Below are positions 6,105 through 12,242 of a DNA stretch of 12,242 nucleotides, piece by piece. Within the stretch, counting starts at the first letter, position 1. Each line of letters begins with the position of its first letter. The notes under the pieces are model-generated. The model worked only from the letters and a program-made list of their open reading frames with translations, had not been told where the DNA came from and made no database searches. This DNA is from DATMBL01 sp050735975. Lineage in GTDB: Bacteria > Desulfobacterota > Binatia > UBA9968. The stretch spans positions 1 to 12,242 of the forward strand of contig JBOHVS010000010.1 of NCBI GenBank assembly GCA_050735975.1, given 5' to 3'. The position numbers were made by a program, and so were the translations under genes.

Positions 6105-6542
6105 ATGGAAGAGGAAAGAAGGGTAAAAGTAAGCGATCGCAGGCTGAGTACAAAGGACATGGCGGCCGCGGCGGAACGGCACGTTCACCGAGACGAAACA
6201 CCAGAAACCAAAACTATCGAACGTGACGAGGAACTCGCGGGGGGTCAGGCTCGCCCCCAAGATGGTGAAGAGCTCAGCCCTCTCCTTTCGCACCAGGAGG
6301 AAGGAGATTTGCGTTCGCGTTGGAATACCATACAGACGGGTTTTGTCGACGAGCCGCGCAGAGCGGTTGAGCAAGCTGACGAACTGGTCGCGGAAATCAT
6401 GCAACGTTTGGCTCAAAGTTTCAGCGACCAGAGAAACAACCTGGAAACCCAATGGGAGCACTCGGAGAAGATCTCTACCGAAGAATTGCGTGTAGCGTTT
6501 CGCCGTTATCGCTCCTTCTTCGACCGGCTACTCTCTATTTAG
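6105..6542 (+). CDS. Soluble protein of unknown function, paralogous to the preceding gene product
   Basis: A 145-residue hydrophilic protein with no membrane segment or signal peptide. The first 65 residues are highly charged and probably disordered. The C-terminal part, about 70-143, repeats the core of the upstream protein: W73, IQ at 76-77, FVDEP at 80-84, AVEQADELVAEIMQ (87-100) and TEELRVAFRRYRSFFDRLL (125-143). It lacks the 'HPDVVENYRAA' segment between the two shared blocks. The start is fixed by a strong AAAGGAGGT about 10 bases upstream. It begins 26 bp after the upstream stop, so both share the sigma-54 promoter. The function is unknown; helical pairing of the two related domains is a reasonable inference. 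Confidence 0.83.
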   Translation: MEEERRVKVSDRRLSTKDMAAAAERHVHRDETPETKTIERDEELAGGQARPQDGEELSPLLSHQEEGDLRSRWNTIQTGFVDEPRRAVEQADELVAEIMQRLAQSFSDQRNNLETQWEHSEKISTEELRVAFRRYRSFFDRLLSI

Positions 6543-6551
6543 ATCAAAGAA

Positions 6552-6618
6552 AGCAGGGAGCGAGGAGCAGATATCAGAGATCCAGCGGTCGGCGGCTCCG
6601 CGCTCCCTGCTCCTTGCC
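6552..6618. terminator. Long hairpin made of inverted degenerate 7-mers between convergent genes
   Basis: AGCAGGGAGCG (6552-6562) pairs perfectly with CGCTCCCTGCT (6601-6611). After one A-G mismatch, GGAGC (6564-6568) pairs with GCTCC (6595-6599), giving a 17-position stem with one mismatch and a 26-base loop. The left arm reads as 7-mers AGCAGGG, AGCGAGG, AGCAGAT; the right arm as CCGCGCT, CCCTGCT, CCTTGCC. It lies between the 3' ends of two convergent genes. On the minus strand the stem is followed by TTTCTTTGATCT, so it should stop transcription of the cysteine hydrolase gene; on the plus strand no T run follows. Confidence 0.72.
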
Positions 6619-6627
6619 AACAACCCG

Positions 6628-7266
6628 CTAAGGCGCGACATTCAACGGGCGGAGTTGAATGAGGTCAGAGCGTGTCACCGTAACGTTGTGTCTGTAGCCG
6701 AAGCTCGTAAAGAGAGAGAACGCCTGCAGGACCTCTTTTTCATCCTTTTGTACGGTGCAATCCACCGGGACATAGACGTGATAGTCGCGGACGCTGAACC
6801 CCATGACGGCAGACTGAACGCAGTTTCGCGTGGAAATCCCGGCCACGATGACGCGACCTGCGCCTGGCCGCATCCCAAGCCGCTCCAGAAGCGCGTCCAT
6901 TTCCGTTCCGTAGAAACAATCATGGGTACGCTTCACAATCAGTGGTTCGTCGGCACCCGGCCGCAACTCGTTGATCAGCTCCGCTCCCCAGCTGCCTTCC
7001 AGCTTCCGCACCGTGTTTTTGAAAACCTTGAACTCGAGGGCATCAGGTGAGCGAACGGACTGAGTGTGCGCAACCCGCCCTCCGGCCCGGCGCACTTTCG
7101 CTCGCAGTCCCGCAATGCTCGGGATGATTTTTCTCACCGGATCGCCGATGTAAAGCGCTCCATCCGGGTGCGCGTTCTCGTTTTCCATATCGATAATCAG
7201 CAGCAATGTTTCCTCTGCTTCGATCTCGACCGGAACCGGATCCGGATAGTTGAGTTCAATGAGCAC
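6628..7266 (-). CDS. Cysteine hydrolase, isochorismatase-like family
   Basis: A 212-residue alpha/beta hydrolase of the isochorismatase/nicotinamidase superfamily. The catalytic triad is present: D26 in LLLIIDMENE (21-30), K112 in VKRTHDCFYGTEMD (111-124), and nucleophile C149 in GISTRNCVQSAVMGF (143-157). The family splits C-N or C-O bonds, for example in amides, carbamates, ureas or isochorismate; the substrate here is unknown. The start is GTG at 7266, supported by AAAGGA about 8 bases upstream; the next in-frame ATG would cut off D26. It lies 39 bp after the beta-propeller gene on the same strand, so the two likely form an operon. A long hairpin follows its stop. Confidence 0.92.
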   Translation of the reverse strand: MLIELNYPDPVPVEIEAEETLLLIIDMENENAHPDGALYIGDPVRKIIPSIAGLRAKVRRAGGRVAHTQSVRSPDALEFKVFKNTVRKLEGSWGAELINELRPGADEPLIVKRTHDCFYGTEMDALLERLGMRPGAGRVIVAGISTRNCVQSAVMGFSVRDYHVYVPVDCTVQKDEKEVLQAFSLFTSFGYRHNVTVTRSDLIQLRPLNVAP

Positions 7267-7305
7267 GGCGCGATCCTTTGGAGTCGCTCGACGGCCTGGC
7301 GCCCT

Positions 7306-8388
7306 TTAGCGATTTTTGTTTACGTATTCGTCAAACGGCCCTGAGATGCGGATCACTTCTCTGACCGGATAATCGAGCATCGGAAATACCATGACGAAGA
7401 GATCGCCGGCGATGCCGAGTTTTCGCGTTCCGTCCGTAAGCGGCGGAAACGCCAGGGTTCGCAGAGCCGACCTTCCGCTGAACGATGCGAACTCGACGCG
7501 CTTTCCGTCCGGTGTCAACGCAAAGAGCTTGTGCGAACGCCTCTGGGCCACGAACAGGTTCCCGCCTGGAGAGAAGCTCATGCCGGAACCCAGCGCCCCT
7601 GAATAGATGACCTCGAGTTTACGGCTCGACATCTGCAAGCGGAGGATTTGCCCCCATCGATCAATGTGCTCTGTGTCATGCGGCCCATCGCTGCCGATCC
7701 AGAGGTAACCCCGCCGGCCGAAAGTCAGAGTTCGGCCGCGTCCCAGGCCGGTGATCCACCGGGGACTTAGAACTTCTCCTGTTGGGCCTAATTTCGCGAC
7801 CACACCGAGGTCGTTATCGATGACATAAACATTGTTTGCTTCATCGAAGGCAATGCCTTCCGGGTCGCGCAGCAACGACTTGCCGGATGGCGCCGGTCCG
7901 CCCGCAAACAACGAATTTTCTCCGGAGGGAGTCAAGCGATAAACGGTTCCGTAACCGGCCGGGTTGCTAGTGCTGACAAAGACCTCGCCTCGCCGGTTAA
8001 CCGCGAGCTCATCCGGATCGTTTAGAGAGGGACCGAAAAAATATTCTTTCTCCGTCTCAGGGGTGACTTTGGCAGCTCCAGGGGGAATACGGTAAATTGA
8101 CGCGCTGCTTCTACCGTAGATTTCTCTCAGGCGGTTTGCCGTGCGGGCAAAATAGAGCGCCCCATCGGTATCGAAGGCCATTGAGACAATAGCCGGAATG
8201 CCCCGTTGGTCCTCATGAAAACCCGACCCCGTGATATAGATTGTCGACTTAAATCCAGGCGGCAGTTTAAGGCCCTTAGGATCGTAGCCGGCGAAAGCAA
8301 GCCCCGAAAAAAGCCAAAGCAGGCTCGACGCTAACCCAATGCGGCAGACAACACGGGCAAAATCGCCTAGTGGAGTTGTTACTTTCAT
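7306..8388 (-). CDS. Secreted beta-propeller protein (SMP-30/NHL/sugar-dehydrogenase-like)
   Basis: A 360-residue protein with an N-terminal signal peptide: basic residues early, hydrophobic core about 16-31, likely cleavage after FAFAG-like AFA near residue 33. The rest shows repeated blade motifs of the type 'DPxGIAFDxxxNVYVxD': VSMAFDTDGALYFA (68-81), DPDELAVNRRGEVFVS (123-138), DPEGIAFDEANNVYVID (174-190), TLTFGRRGYLWIG (220-232) and MSFSPGGNLFVAQ (268-280). That suggests a six-bladed propeller as in SMP-30/gluconolactonase or NHL proteins. No clear catalytic set could be assigned, so it may be an enzyme or a binding scaffold in the periplasm. An AGGA site precedes the ATG. It is the first gene of an operon with the cysteine hydrolase gene and is divergent from the amidohydrolase gene. 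Confidence 0.82.
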   Translation of the reverse strand: MKVTTPLGDFARVVCRIGLASSLLWLFSGLAFAGYDPKGLKLPPGFKSTIYITGSGFHEDQRGIPAIVSMAFDTDGALYFARTANRLREIYGRSSASIYRIPPGAAKVTPETEKEYFFGPSLNDPDELAVNRRGEVFVSTSNPAGYGTVYRLTPSGENSLFAGGPAPSGKSLLRDPEGIAFDEANNVYVIDNDLGVVAKLGPTGEVLSPRWITGLGRGRTLTFGRRGYLWIGSDGPHDTEHIDRWGQILRLQMSSRKLEVIYSGALGSGMSFSPGGNLFVAQRRSHKLFALTPDGKRVEFASFSGRSALRTLAFPPLTDGTRKLGIAGDLFVMVFPMLDYPVREVIRISGPFDEYVNKNR

Positions 8389-8421
8389 CGTCGCTGTCCT
8401 GCCCTCTTAGACTCTAAGCTT

Positions 8422-8448
8422 CGTATACCTTATTTTATTCGCGGGCAA
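8422..8448 (-). promoter_or_regulatory. Weak candidate promoter for the beta-propeller/cysteine hydrolase operon
   Basis: On the minus strand TTGCCC (8448-8443) and TATACG (8427-8422) lie 15 bases apart, with an A/T-rich spacer, about 35 bases before the start codon. Both boxes match sigma-70 in four positions, but the spacing is short, so this is a weak call. Confidence 0.25.
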
Positions 8449-8486
8449 GGCCGATCGGGCCGTCCCTGGCGTGAGGGCGGGCAAAA

Positions 8487-8515
8487 TTGACGAACCGAGC
8501 CGAGCGTTATATGAG
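8487..8515 (+). promoter_or_regulatory. Sigma-70 type promoter for the amidohydrolase/TPP enzyme operon
   Basis: TTGACG (8487-8492) and TATGAG (8510-8515) are separated by exactly 17 bases and match the -35 and -10 consensus in 5 and 4 of 6 positions. Transcription would start near 8522, about 40 bases before the ATG at 8561, which has a GGAGGT site at 8547-8552. Confidence 0.5.
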
Positions 8516-8560
8516 GATATGATGCCTTACGGAAGCTAGCTCGCCTGGAGGTAAGATCTA

Positions 8561-9700
8561 ATGCGCTATGTCGATGCCGACGGTCACGTAGAGGAAAACC
8601 CAGCAACATTCGACGATAAGTATCTCGATCCGGGTTTTCGCGCAAAGCGTCCCCGGGTCGTCGGTGTCGACGGCCTGGTCTACTGGGTTATTGACGAGCA
8701 GTTGTTTCCCCGCCGGGTTGGGCGCGGCTGCAACAATTTAGGCACGCCGACGAGCTACGGCGGACAACCCGCGATTCACACGGCCGGCAAGCCCGAAACG
8801 GTCGGGTGCATGGAGCTGACGGACCTCAAATCGCGGCTGCAGATCATGGACGAAGAGGAGATCGGGATCCAGGTTATTTACCCGACGCTCTTCCTCGCCT
8901 ACCCGCTGAGCTCGAATCCGGCGCTAGTGACCGCTCTCAGTTCCTCTTACAATCGCTGGCTGGGCGATAGGCTCTCTGATCACGATCGGCTCAAATGGGC
9001 CGCGGTGGTCAATTTAGATGATGTCAAAGCATCCGCTCATGAAGTCCGCGAGGCGAAACGGCTCGGCGCCTCGGCTGTGATGGTGTTGGGGACGGCCGGA
9101 GATCGTCAACTGGATGATCCGCTGCTGTTCCCGTTCTATGAAGCGGTATGCGGGGAAAGGCTCCCCCTGGCCATCCATGTCGGATGGGCCTGTCCTTCCA
9201 TCAACAATCTCTACACCCACATTTATCCCTCAGGCGTTGTCGCCTTCCATTTCCCCGTGCTGATGGCGTTCGCTGCACTGATCAGTGGCGGCGTGCTGGA
9301 CCGGTTTCCAAAGCTTAAAGCCGTCTTTCTCGAAGCCGGCTCGATGTGGATCCCTTACATGATCGACCGCTTGAACCACCGGTTTCAAAACCAGGGAAAG
9401 ACTTTGGCCAAGTTCCTCCCTCAAACGAGGCCGCTCCAGGCGCTACCGGTGATGGAGTACATCAAACAGGGAAATCTTTTCTTCAGCGCAGAGCTGGAAG
9501 ATTTCATTTTGCCTCAGGTCATGGATCTCGTGGGGGAAAGACAAATCGTCATGGGGACGGACATGCCCCACGGCGACCGGGAGCGCTTCGCGGCGCGCCA
9601 CCTACAATCGCGAGAGGATCTAAGCAGCTCCGCTAAGAGCAATATCCTTGAATACAACCCATCACAGCTTTACGGGCTGATTACTCCCGAACCAGTATGA
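8561..9700 (+). CDS. Amidohydrolase_2-family metal-dependent hydrolase or decarboxylase
   Basis: A 379-residue TIM-barrel protein of the amidohydrolase_2 family (ACMSD and resorcylate decarboxylase relatives). Likely metal ligands and catalytic residues are D7 and H9 in DADGHVEE (5-12), H206 in LPLAIHVGWA (201-210), H230 in AFHFPVLMAFAAL (228-240), and D334 in GTDMPHGD (332-339). The stretch GGVLDRFPKLKAVFLEAG followed by PYMIDRLNHRF (243-275) is a family hallmark. Many members are non-oxidative decarboxylases, others hydrolases; the first ligand motif here is DxH rather than HxH. The GGAGGT at 8547-8552 fixes the start. The TPP-enzyme gene begins 7 bp after the stop, which argues for a shared pathway. 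Confidence 0.88.
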   Translation: MRYVDADGHVEENPATFDDKYLDPGFRAKRPRVVGVDGLVYWVIDEQLFPRRVGRGCNNLGTPTSYGGQPAIHTAGKPETVGCMELTDLKSRLQIMDEEEIGIQVIYPTLFLAYPLSSNPALVTALSSSYNRWLGDRLSDHDRLKWAAVVNLDDVKASAHEVREAKRLGASAVMVLGTAGDRQLDDPLLFPFYEAVCGERLPLAIHVGWACPSINNLYTHIYPSGVVAFHFPVLMAFAALISGGVLDRFPKLKAVFLEAGSMWIPYMIDRLNHRFQNQGKTLAKFLPQTRPLQALPVMEYIKQGNLFFSAELEDFILPQVMDLVGERQIVMGTDMPHGDRERFAARHLQSREDLSSSAKSNILEYNPSQLYGLITPEPV

Positions 9701-9707
9701 TGGCCCC

Positions 9708-11411
9708 ATGAATAAGGCAGTCGAAGAGCAAGCCGCCACCCTGACCGGCGCCGAAGCCGTGGTTGAGATGCTGAGGGCGCACGGAGTCGAGATCCTCTTT
9801 GGCCTGTGCGGCGATACCAGCTTGCCGCTTTACGATGCGCTGGCGAGATTGCCGCACGGCATGCGCCACGTTCTCACGCGCGACGAACGCTCGGCAGCCT
9901 ACATGGCGGACGGCTACGCTCGCGTCTCCGGCAAGGTCGGCGTCTGCGAAGGACCTAGCGGCGGCGGGGTCACTTATATCCTTCCGGGGCTCGCCGAAGC
10001 GAACGAATCGTCCGTTCCGGTGCTTTGCATCAACACTGACATCTCCGTGTCCGCGCGCGGGCGCTTCACGCTTACCGAGCTCGACCAGGGCGCGCTCATG
10101 CGGCCGGTCACGAAATGGAACGCAGTGCTCGATCGCTCTCAGGACATCCCGCGTTTCTTCCGCGCCGCGTTCAATCAAATGACAACCGGCCGGCCAGGTG
10201 CCGCGCACATCGCGTTGCCCTTCGATGTGCAAAACGGACCGGTTGATCGGAACGACGTCTGGGGCGATGCGACCCTCGGCCGATATCCGGCGCATCGCCT
10301 AGCGCCCGAGCCGTCCTTGGTCGACCTCGCGGCAAAATCACTGCGCGCCGCAGCTCATCCGGTCTTCGTTTGCGGCGGCGGAGTAATCATTTCCGGCGCT
10401 GAGCAAGAACTACTCAAACTGGCCGAACGGCTCTCGGCGCCGGTCGCCACCTCCATCAGCGGCAAAGGATCAATCACCGAGGAAAATTCGCTCGCGGGCG
10501 GCGTCGTCGGCTCGAACGGCGGCACCCCCGAAACGCGTGCCATCGTTGACCAGGCGGATCTGATCTTTTTCGTCGGCTGCCGCGCGGGCTCGGTGACGAC
10601 CGAGCGCTGGCGCCATCCCGCGCCGGGCAAAACGAAGGTGATTCATCTCGACGTGGATCCGGCGGTGCTTGGCGCCAACTACCGCGTGGACGTGGCCCTG
10701 GTGGGCGATGCGAAGCTCGCGCTGGCGGCGTTGAACGAGGCGCTTGCGACCCTGAAGCGGCCGATTGAAGCCTCGGCGGTCCAACAGGCCAAGGCGCGGA
10801 AGTTCGCCAGATTCGAGGCGCTCGCGCGGTCCGGCGACAAGCCGATTCGACCCGAGCGTGTGGTGGCGCAATTGACCGAGGCGCTCGATCCGGATGCGAT
10901 CATAGTCGTCGATGCGGGCACGCCGTGTCCCTATTTCTCGGCTTACTACCCGGTGCGCGGCACCGGACGCCGGTTCTTCTCCAATCGCGCCCACGGCGCT
11001 CTCGGCTACTCGATGTCGGCGGCGATCGGCGCTCATTTTGCGCGGCCGCAAGTGAAGTGCGTTTCAGTGATGGGCGACGGCAGCTTCGGTTTTACCTGTG
11101 GCGAGCTCGAGACCGTCGTGCGTTACCGGCTGCCGATCACTTTCATCGTGATCTCGAACGGCACGTACGGTTGGATCAAGGCGGGGCAGAAGTCGGCATA
11201 CGGCGGGCGCTACTTCGCCGTCGACTTCGACACCACCGACCACGCTGCGGTCGCCGCCGCCTTCGGCGTGAAGAGCCGGCGAGTCACCGAGCCAGGCGCC
11301 CTAGGTAAGGTGCTAAAAGAAGCGCTGGCGCACCCCGGGCCGAGTCTAGTGGACATCGTCTGCCAACCCCTGCAAGAGACAAAAGCGCCGGTCTCCGAGT
11401 GGATCGCATGA
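9708..11411 (+). CDS. Thiamine-diphosphate-dependent enzyme (acetolactate synthase/benzoylformate decarboxylase-like)
   Basis: A 567-residue three-domain TPP enzyme. The N-terminal pyrimidine-binding domain (about 12-180) carries the catalytic glutamate E60 in LTRDERSAAYMADGYAR and GPSGGG at 82-87. The central domain (about 200-345) is the Rossmann-like domain of this superfamily. The C-terminal pyrophosphate-binding domain has the full metal/TPP motif, from GDGS at 457-460 to N484 in ISNGTYGW. Relatives condense or decarboxylate 2-oxo acids; no regulatory-subunit gene is beside it, so it is probably not the housekeeping acetolactate synthase. No convincing Shine-Dalgarno site precedes the ATG, and with only 7 bp after the amidohydrolase stop it may be translated by coupling. 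The gene is richer in GCG/CGC than its neighbours. Confidence 0.92.
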   Translation: MNKAVEEQAATLTGAEAVVEMLRAHGVEILFGLCGDTSLPLYDALARLPHGMRHVLTRDERSAAYMADGYARVSGKVGVCEGPSGGGVTYILPGLAEANESSVPVLCINTDISVSARGRFTLTELDQGALMRPVTKWNAVLDRSQDIPRFFRAAFNQMTTGRPGAAHIALPFDVQNGPVDRNDVWGDATLGRYPAHRLAPEPSLVDLAAKSLRAAAHPVFVCGGGVIISGAEQELLKLAERLSAPVATSISGKGSITEENSLAGGVVGSNGGTPETRAIVDQADLIFFVGCRAGSVTTERWRHPAPGKTKVIHLDVDPAVLGANYRVDVALVGDAKLALAALNEALATLKRPIEASAVQQAKARKFARFEALARSGDKPIRPERVVAQLTEALDPDAIIVVDAGTPCPYFSAYYPVRGTGRRFFSNRAHGALGYSMSAAIGAHFARPQVKCVSVMGDGSFGFTCGELETVVRYRLPITFIVISNGTYGWIKAGQKSAYGGRYFAVDFDTTDHAAVAAAFGVKSRRVTEPGALGKVLKEALAHPGPSLVDIVCQPLQETKAPVSEWIA

Positions 11412-11424
11412 GCAGTGGAGAAAT

Positions 11425-11614
11425 AGGTTAAGGTTCAGGTTGAGACTGAGGTTAGGGGAGGACCGCCGAGCAAGAGGCTTCGGTGGAGGGTGAGGCTTAG
11501 CGTAAGCCTTTAGCCTAACCCTTAACCTTAGCCTCAACCTGCTTCTTAGTTTTCAGTTTCTTTGGTTTTTCCTGAGCCTGAACCTCAACCTTGACCTCAG
11601 CCTGCTTCTTAGTT
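11425..11614. repeat. Degenerate hexamer repeat array (AGGTTN / NAACCT) in inverted and direct copies
   Basis: Between convergent gene ends lie three blocks. Block A (11425-11454) is AGGTTA, AGGTTC, AGGTTG, AGACTG, AGGTTA. Block B (11511-11540) is the opposite strand form: TAGCCT, AACCCT, TAACCT, TAGCCT, CAACCT. Block C (11573-11602) is TGAGCC, TGAACC, TCAACC, TTGACC, TCAGCC. AGGTTAAGG (11425-11433) is matched by CCTTAACCT (11520-11528), and AGGTTCAGG (11431-11439) by CCTGAACCT (11577-11585), so A can fold on B or C. A perfect hairpin AGGCTTA-GCG-TAAGCCT sits in the middle (11493-11509). CCTGCTTCTTAGTT ends both B and C (11538-11551 and 11601-11614); the second copy overlaps the stop codon of the minus-strand gene. 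It may act as a two-way terminator. Confidence 0.75.
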
Positions 11615-12076
11615 CTCCAGTCGCACCTGTTTCCCTAGGTTCGCGCAGTCCACATCCGTCTTGAGCCCCGCCGCGCGGATGCCATGCGCGGCAAGCTCCT
11701 CATCGCGCTCTTGCGTATCTCCAGTAACCCCGACAGCGCCGATAACCTCGCCGTCGTCGTCGCGGATCAACATGCCGCCGCCTTCGGGAAAGATCTGATC
11801 ACGTGAAGCACGGATCACGTACTGCATGAATAGCGGCCGCTCTTCGGCGCGTACGCGGACGAGCGACGACGAGCGACCCAAGGCAAGAGCAGCATACGCC
11901 TTGCCGTACGCCATCTCGAACCGCATCATCGAGGAGCCGTCCTCTTTCTGAAACGCTTTTACGCTCGCGCCCGGCTCGACGACCACAATGCTTAACGGGC
12001 GGCAGGCAAGTTCGCGTCCGCGAGAAAGAATGGCCTCGATAATACGATTCGACTGTTCGAGCTTGATCATGGTCAT
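11609..12076 (-). CDS. GlcG/HbpS-like protein (DUF336 family)
   Basis: A 155-residue cytoplasmic protein of the GlcG/HbpS fold. Hallmarks are SIVVVEPGASVKAFQKEDGSS (29-49), the helix with YGKAYAALALG (57-67) that matches the family's 'A..KA.TA' segment, IFPEGGGMLIRDDDGEVIGAVGVTG (95-119), and DEELAAHGI (125-133). Some relatives bind heme or cobalamin-like ligands, others sit in glycolate or diol catabolic operons; no specific role can be claimed. An in-frame ATG at 12118 exists, but the start at 12076 is better: AAGGGAG lies about 6 bases upstream and the family begins with this kind of MTxIxLEQ-like helix. Its stop codon lies inside the last copy of the hexamer-array direct repeat. Confidence 0.85.
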   Translation of the reverse strand: MTMIKLEQSNRIIEAILSRGRELACRPLSIVVVEPGASVKAFQKEDGSSMMRFEMAYGKAYAALALGRSSSLVRVRAEERPLFMQYVIRASRDQIFPEGGGMLIRDDDGEVIGAVGVTGDTQERDEELAAHGIRAAGLKTDVDCANLGKQVRLEN

Positions 12077-12106
12077 ACTTGCTCCCTTCGCTACTCGGCT
12101 CAAGGC

Positions 12107-12115
12107 TATATACCA
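12107..12115 (-). promoter_or_regulatory. Extended -10 promoter candidate for the GlcG/HbpS-like gene
   Basis: On the minus strand TGGTATATA (12115-12107) is an extended -10 element (TGn followed by TATATA), about 30 bases before the start codon at 12076. No good -35 box lies upstream, as is common for extended -10 promoters. Confidence 0.4.
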
Positions 12116-12118
12116 CAT

Positions 12119-12242
12119 GATAGCCTAAAACCGCTCTCATCACTCGGCTCTACATCGACTCGAATCAAGCCCAAGCTAGCTCGAGAATCATTCCGACCAA
12201 TAGACCGAGTCGCCGACGGGATTTCGGAGACTACGTAGTCCA
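12119..12242. other. Right-edge non-coding stretch with a 12-bp palindrome
   Basis: No credible gene is seen here. GACTACGTAGTC at 12229-12240 is a perfect 12-bp palindrome at the very end of the window, which could be a binding site or part of a larger element cut by the edge. AAGCTAGCT at about 12173-12181 contains an 8-bp palindrome. Confidence 0.3.

Noticed and set aside
10470..11051. Minus-strand frame of 193 codons opposite the TPP enzyme gene
   Set aside because: It is a GC-rich antisense shadow; the plus-strand frame has all TPP-enzyme motifs over its whole length.
9708..11411. Housekeeping acetolactate synthase large subunit (ilvB)
   Set aside because: No small-subunit or other branched-chain amino acid gene is near and the gene is paired with an amidohydrolase, so a specific ilvB name would be unsupported.
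11425..11614. CRISPR array or telomere-like end
   Set aside because: Units are contiguous 6-mers with no spacers, so it is not CRISPR. The sequence continues as normal genes on both sides and the units vary too much for a telomere.
12077..12118. Longer start for the GlcG/HbpS-like gene at 12118
   Set aside because: It has no ribosome-binding site, would overlap the extended -10 element, and adds residues not typical of the family; ATG at 12076 has AAGGGAG before it.

Overview
The window looks like part of a chromosome from an uncultivated, free-living, probably soil or groundwater Gram-negative bacterium. The reasons are moderately high GC, plain Shine-Dalgarno sites, Sec signal peptides on periplasmic proteins, a NitT/TauT-type ABC importer, and a set of small-molecule enzymes (amidohydrolase, TPP enzyme, cysteine hydrolase, VOC protein, GlcG/HbpS-like protein). 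This mix recalls environmental Deltaproteobacteria, Rokubacteria or Tectomicrobia-type genomes. That placement is inference; the window has no rRNA, tRNA or phylogenetic marker gene. I see no phage, plasmid, insertion sequence or CRISPR.

Layout. (1) 1-423, minus: VOC-family protein running off the left edge. (2) 424-674: divergent control region. (3) 675-4640, plus: ABC importer operon (periplasmic binding protein, permease, ATPase, a 155-bp gap with a palindromic element, second permease), ending with a YdjM-like membrane metal-dependent hydrolase 2 bp after the second permease. (4) 4821-5216, plus: small secreted protein of unknown function, between a hairpin at 4672-4703 and a strong intrinsic terminator at 5256-5293. 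(5) 5401-6542, plus: a near-consensus sigma-54 promoter, then two related genes of unknown function, one membrane-anchored and one soluble. (6) 6552-6618: inverted array of degenerate 7-mers between convergent genes. (7) 8388 down to 6628, minus: secreted beta-propeller protein followed by an isochorismatase-like cysteine hydrolase. (8) 8561-11411, plus: amidohydrolase_2-family protein and a thiamine-diphosphate enzyme, two genes 7 bp apart behind a good sigma-70 promoter. (9) 11425-11614: inverted and direct array of degenerate hexamers (AGGTTN/NAACCT) between convergent genes. (10) 12076 down to 11609, minus: GlcG/HbpS-like protein. 12119-12242 holds no gene I can support.

How it fits together. 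The importer probably takes up a small organic solute of unknown identity. The amidohydrolase and TPP enzyme both belong to families rich in C-C bond-cleaving enzymes and may act in one catabolic route. The most unusual signals are the sigma-54-driven pair of related unknown proteins and the two convergent gene junctions, each built from degenerate short tandem repeats in inverted orientation. No known defence system or other complete new system is evident.
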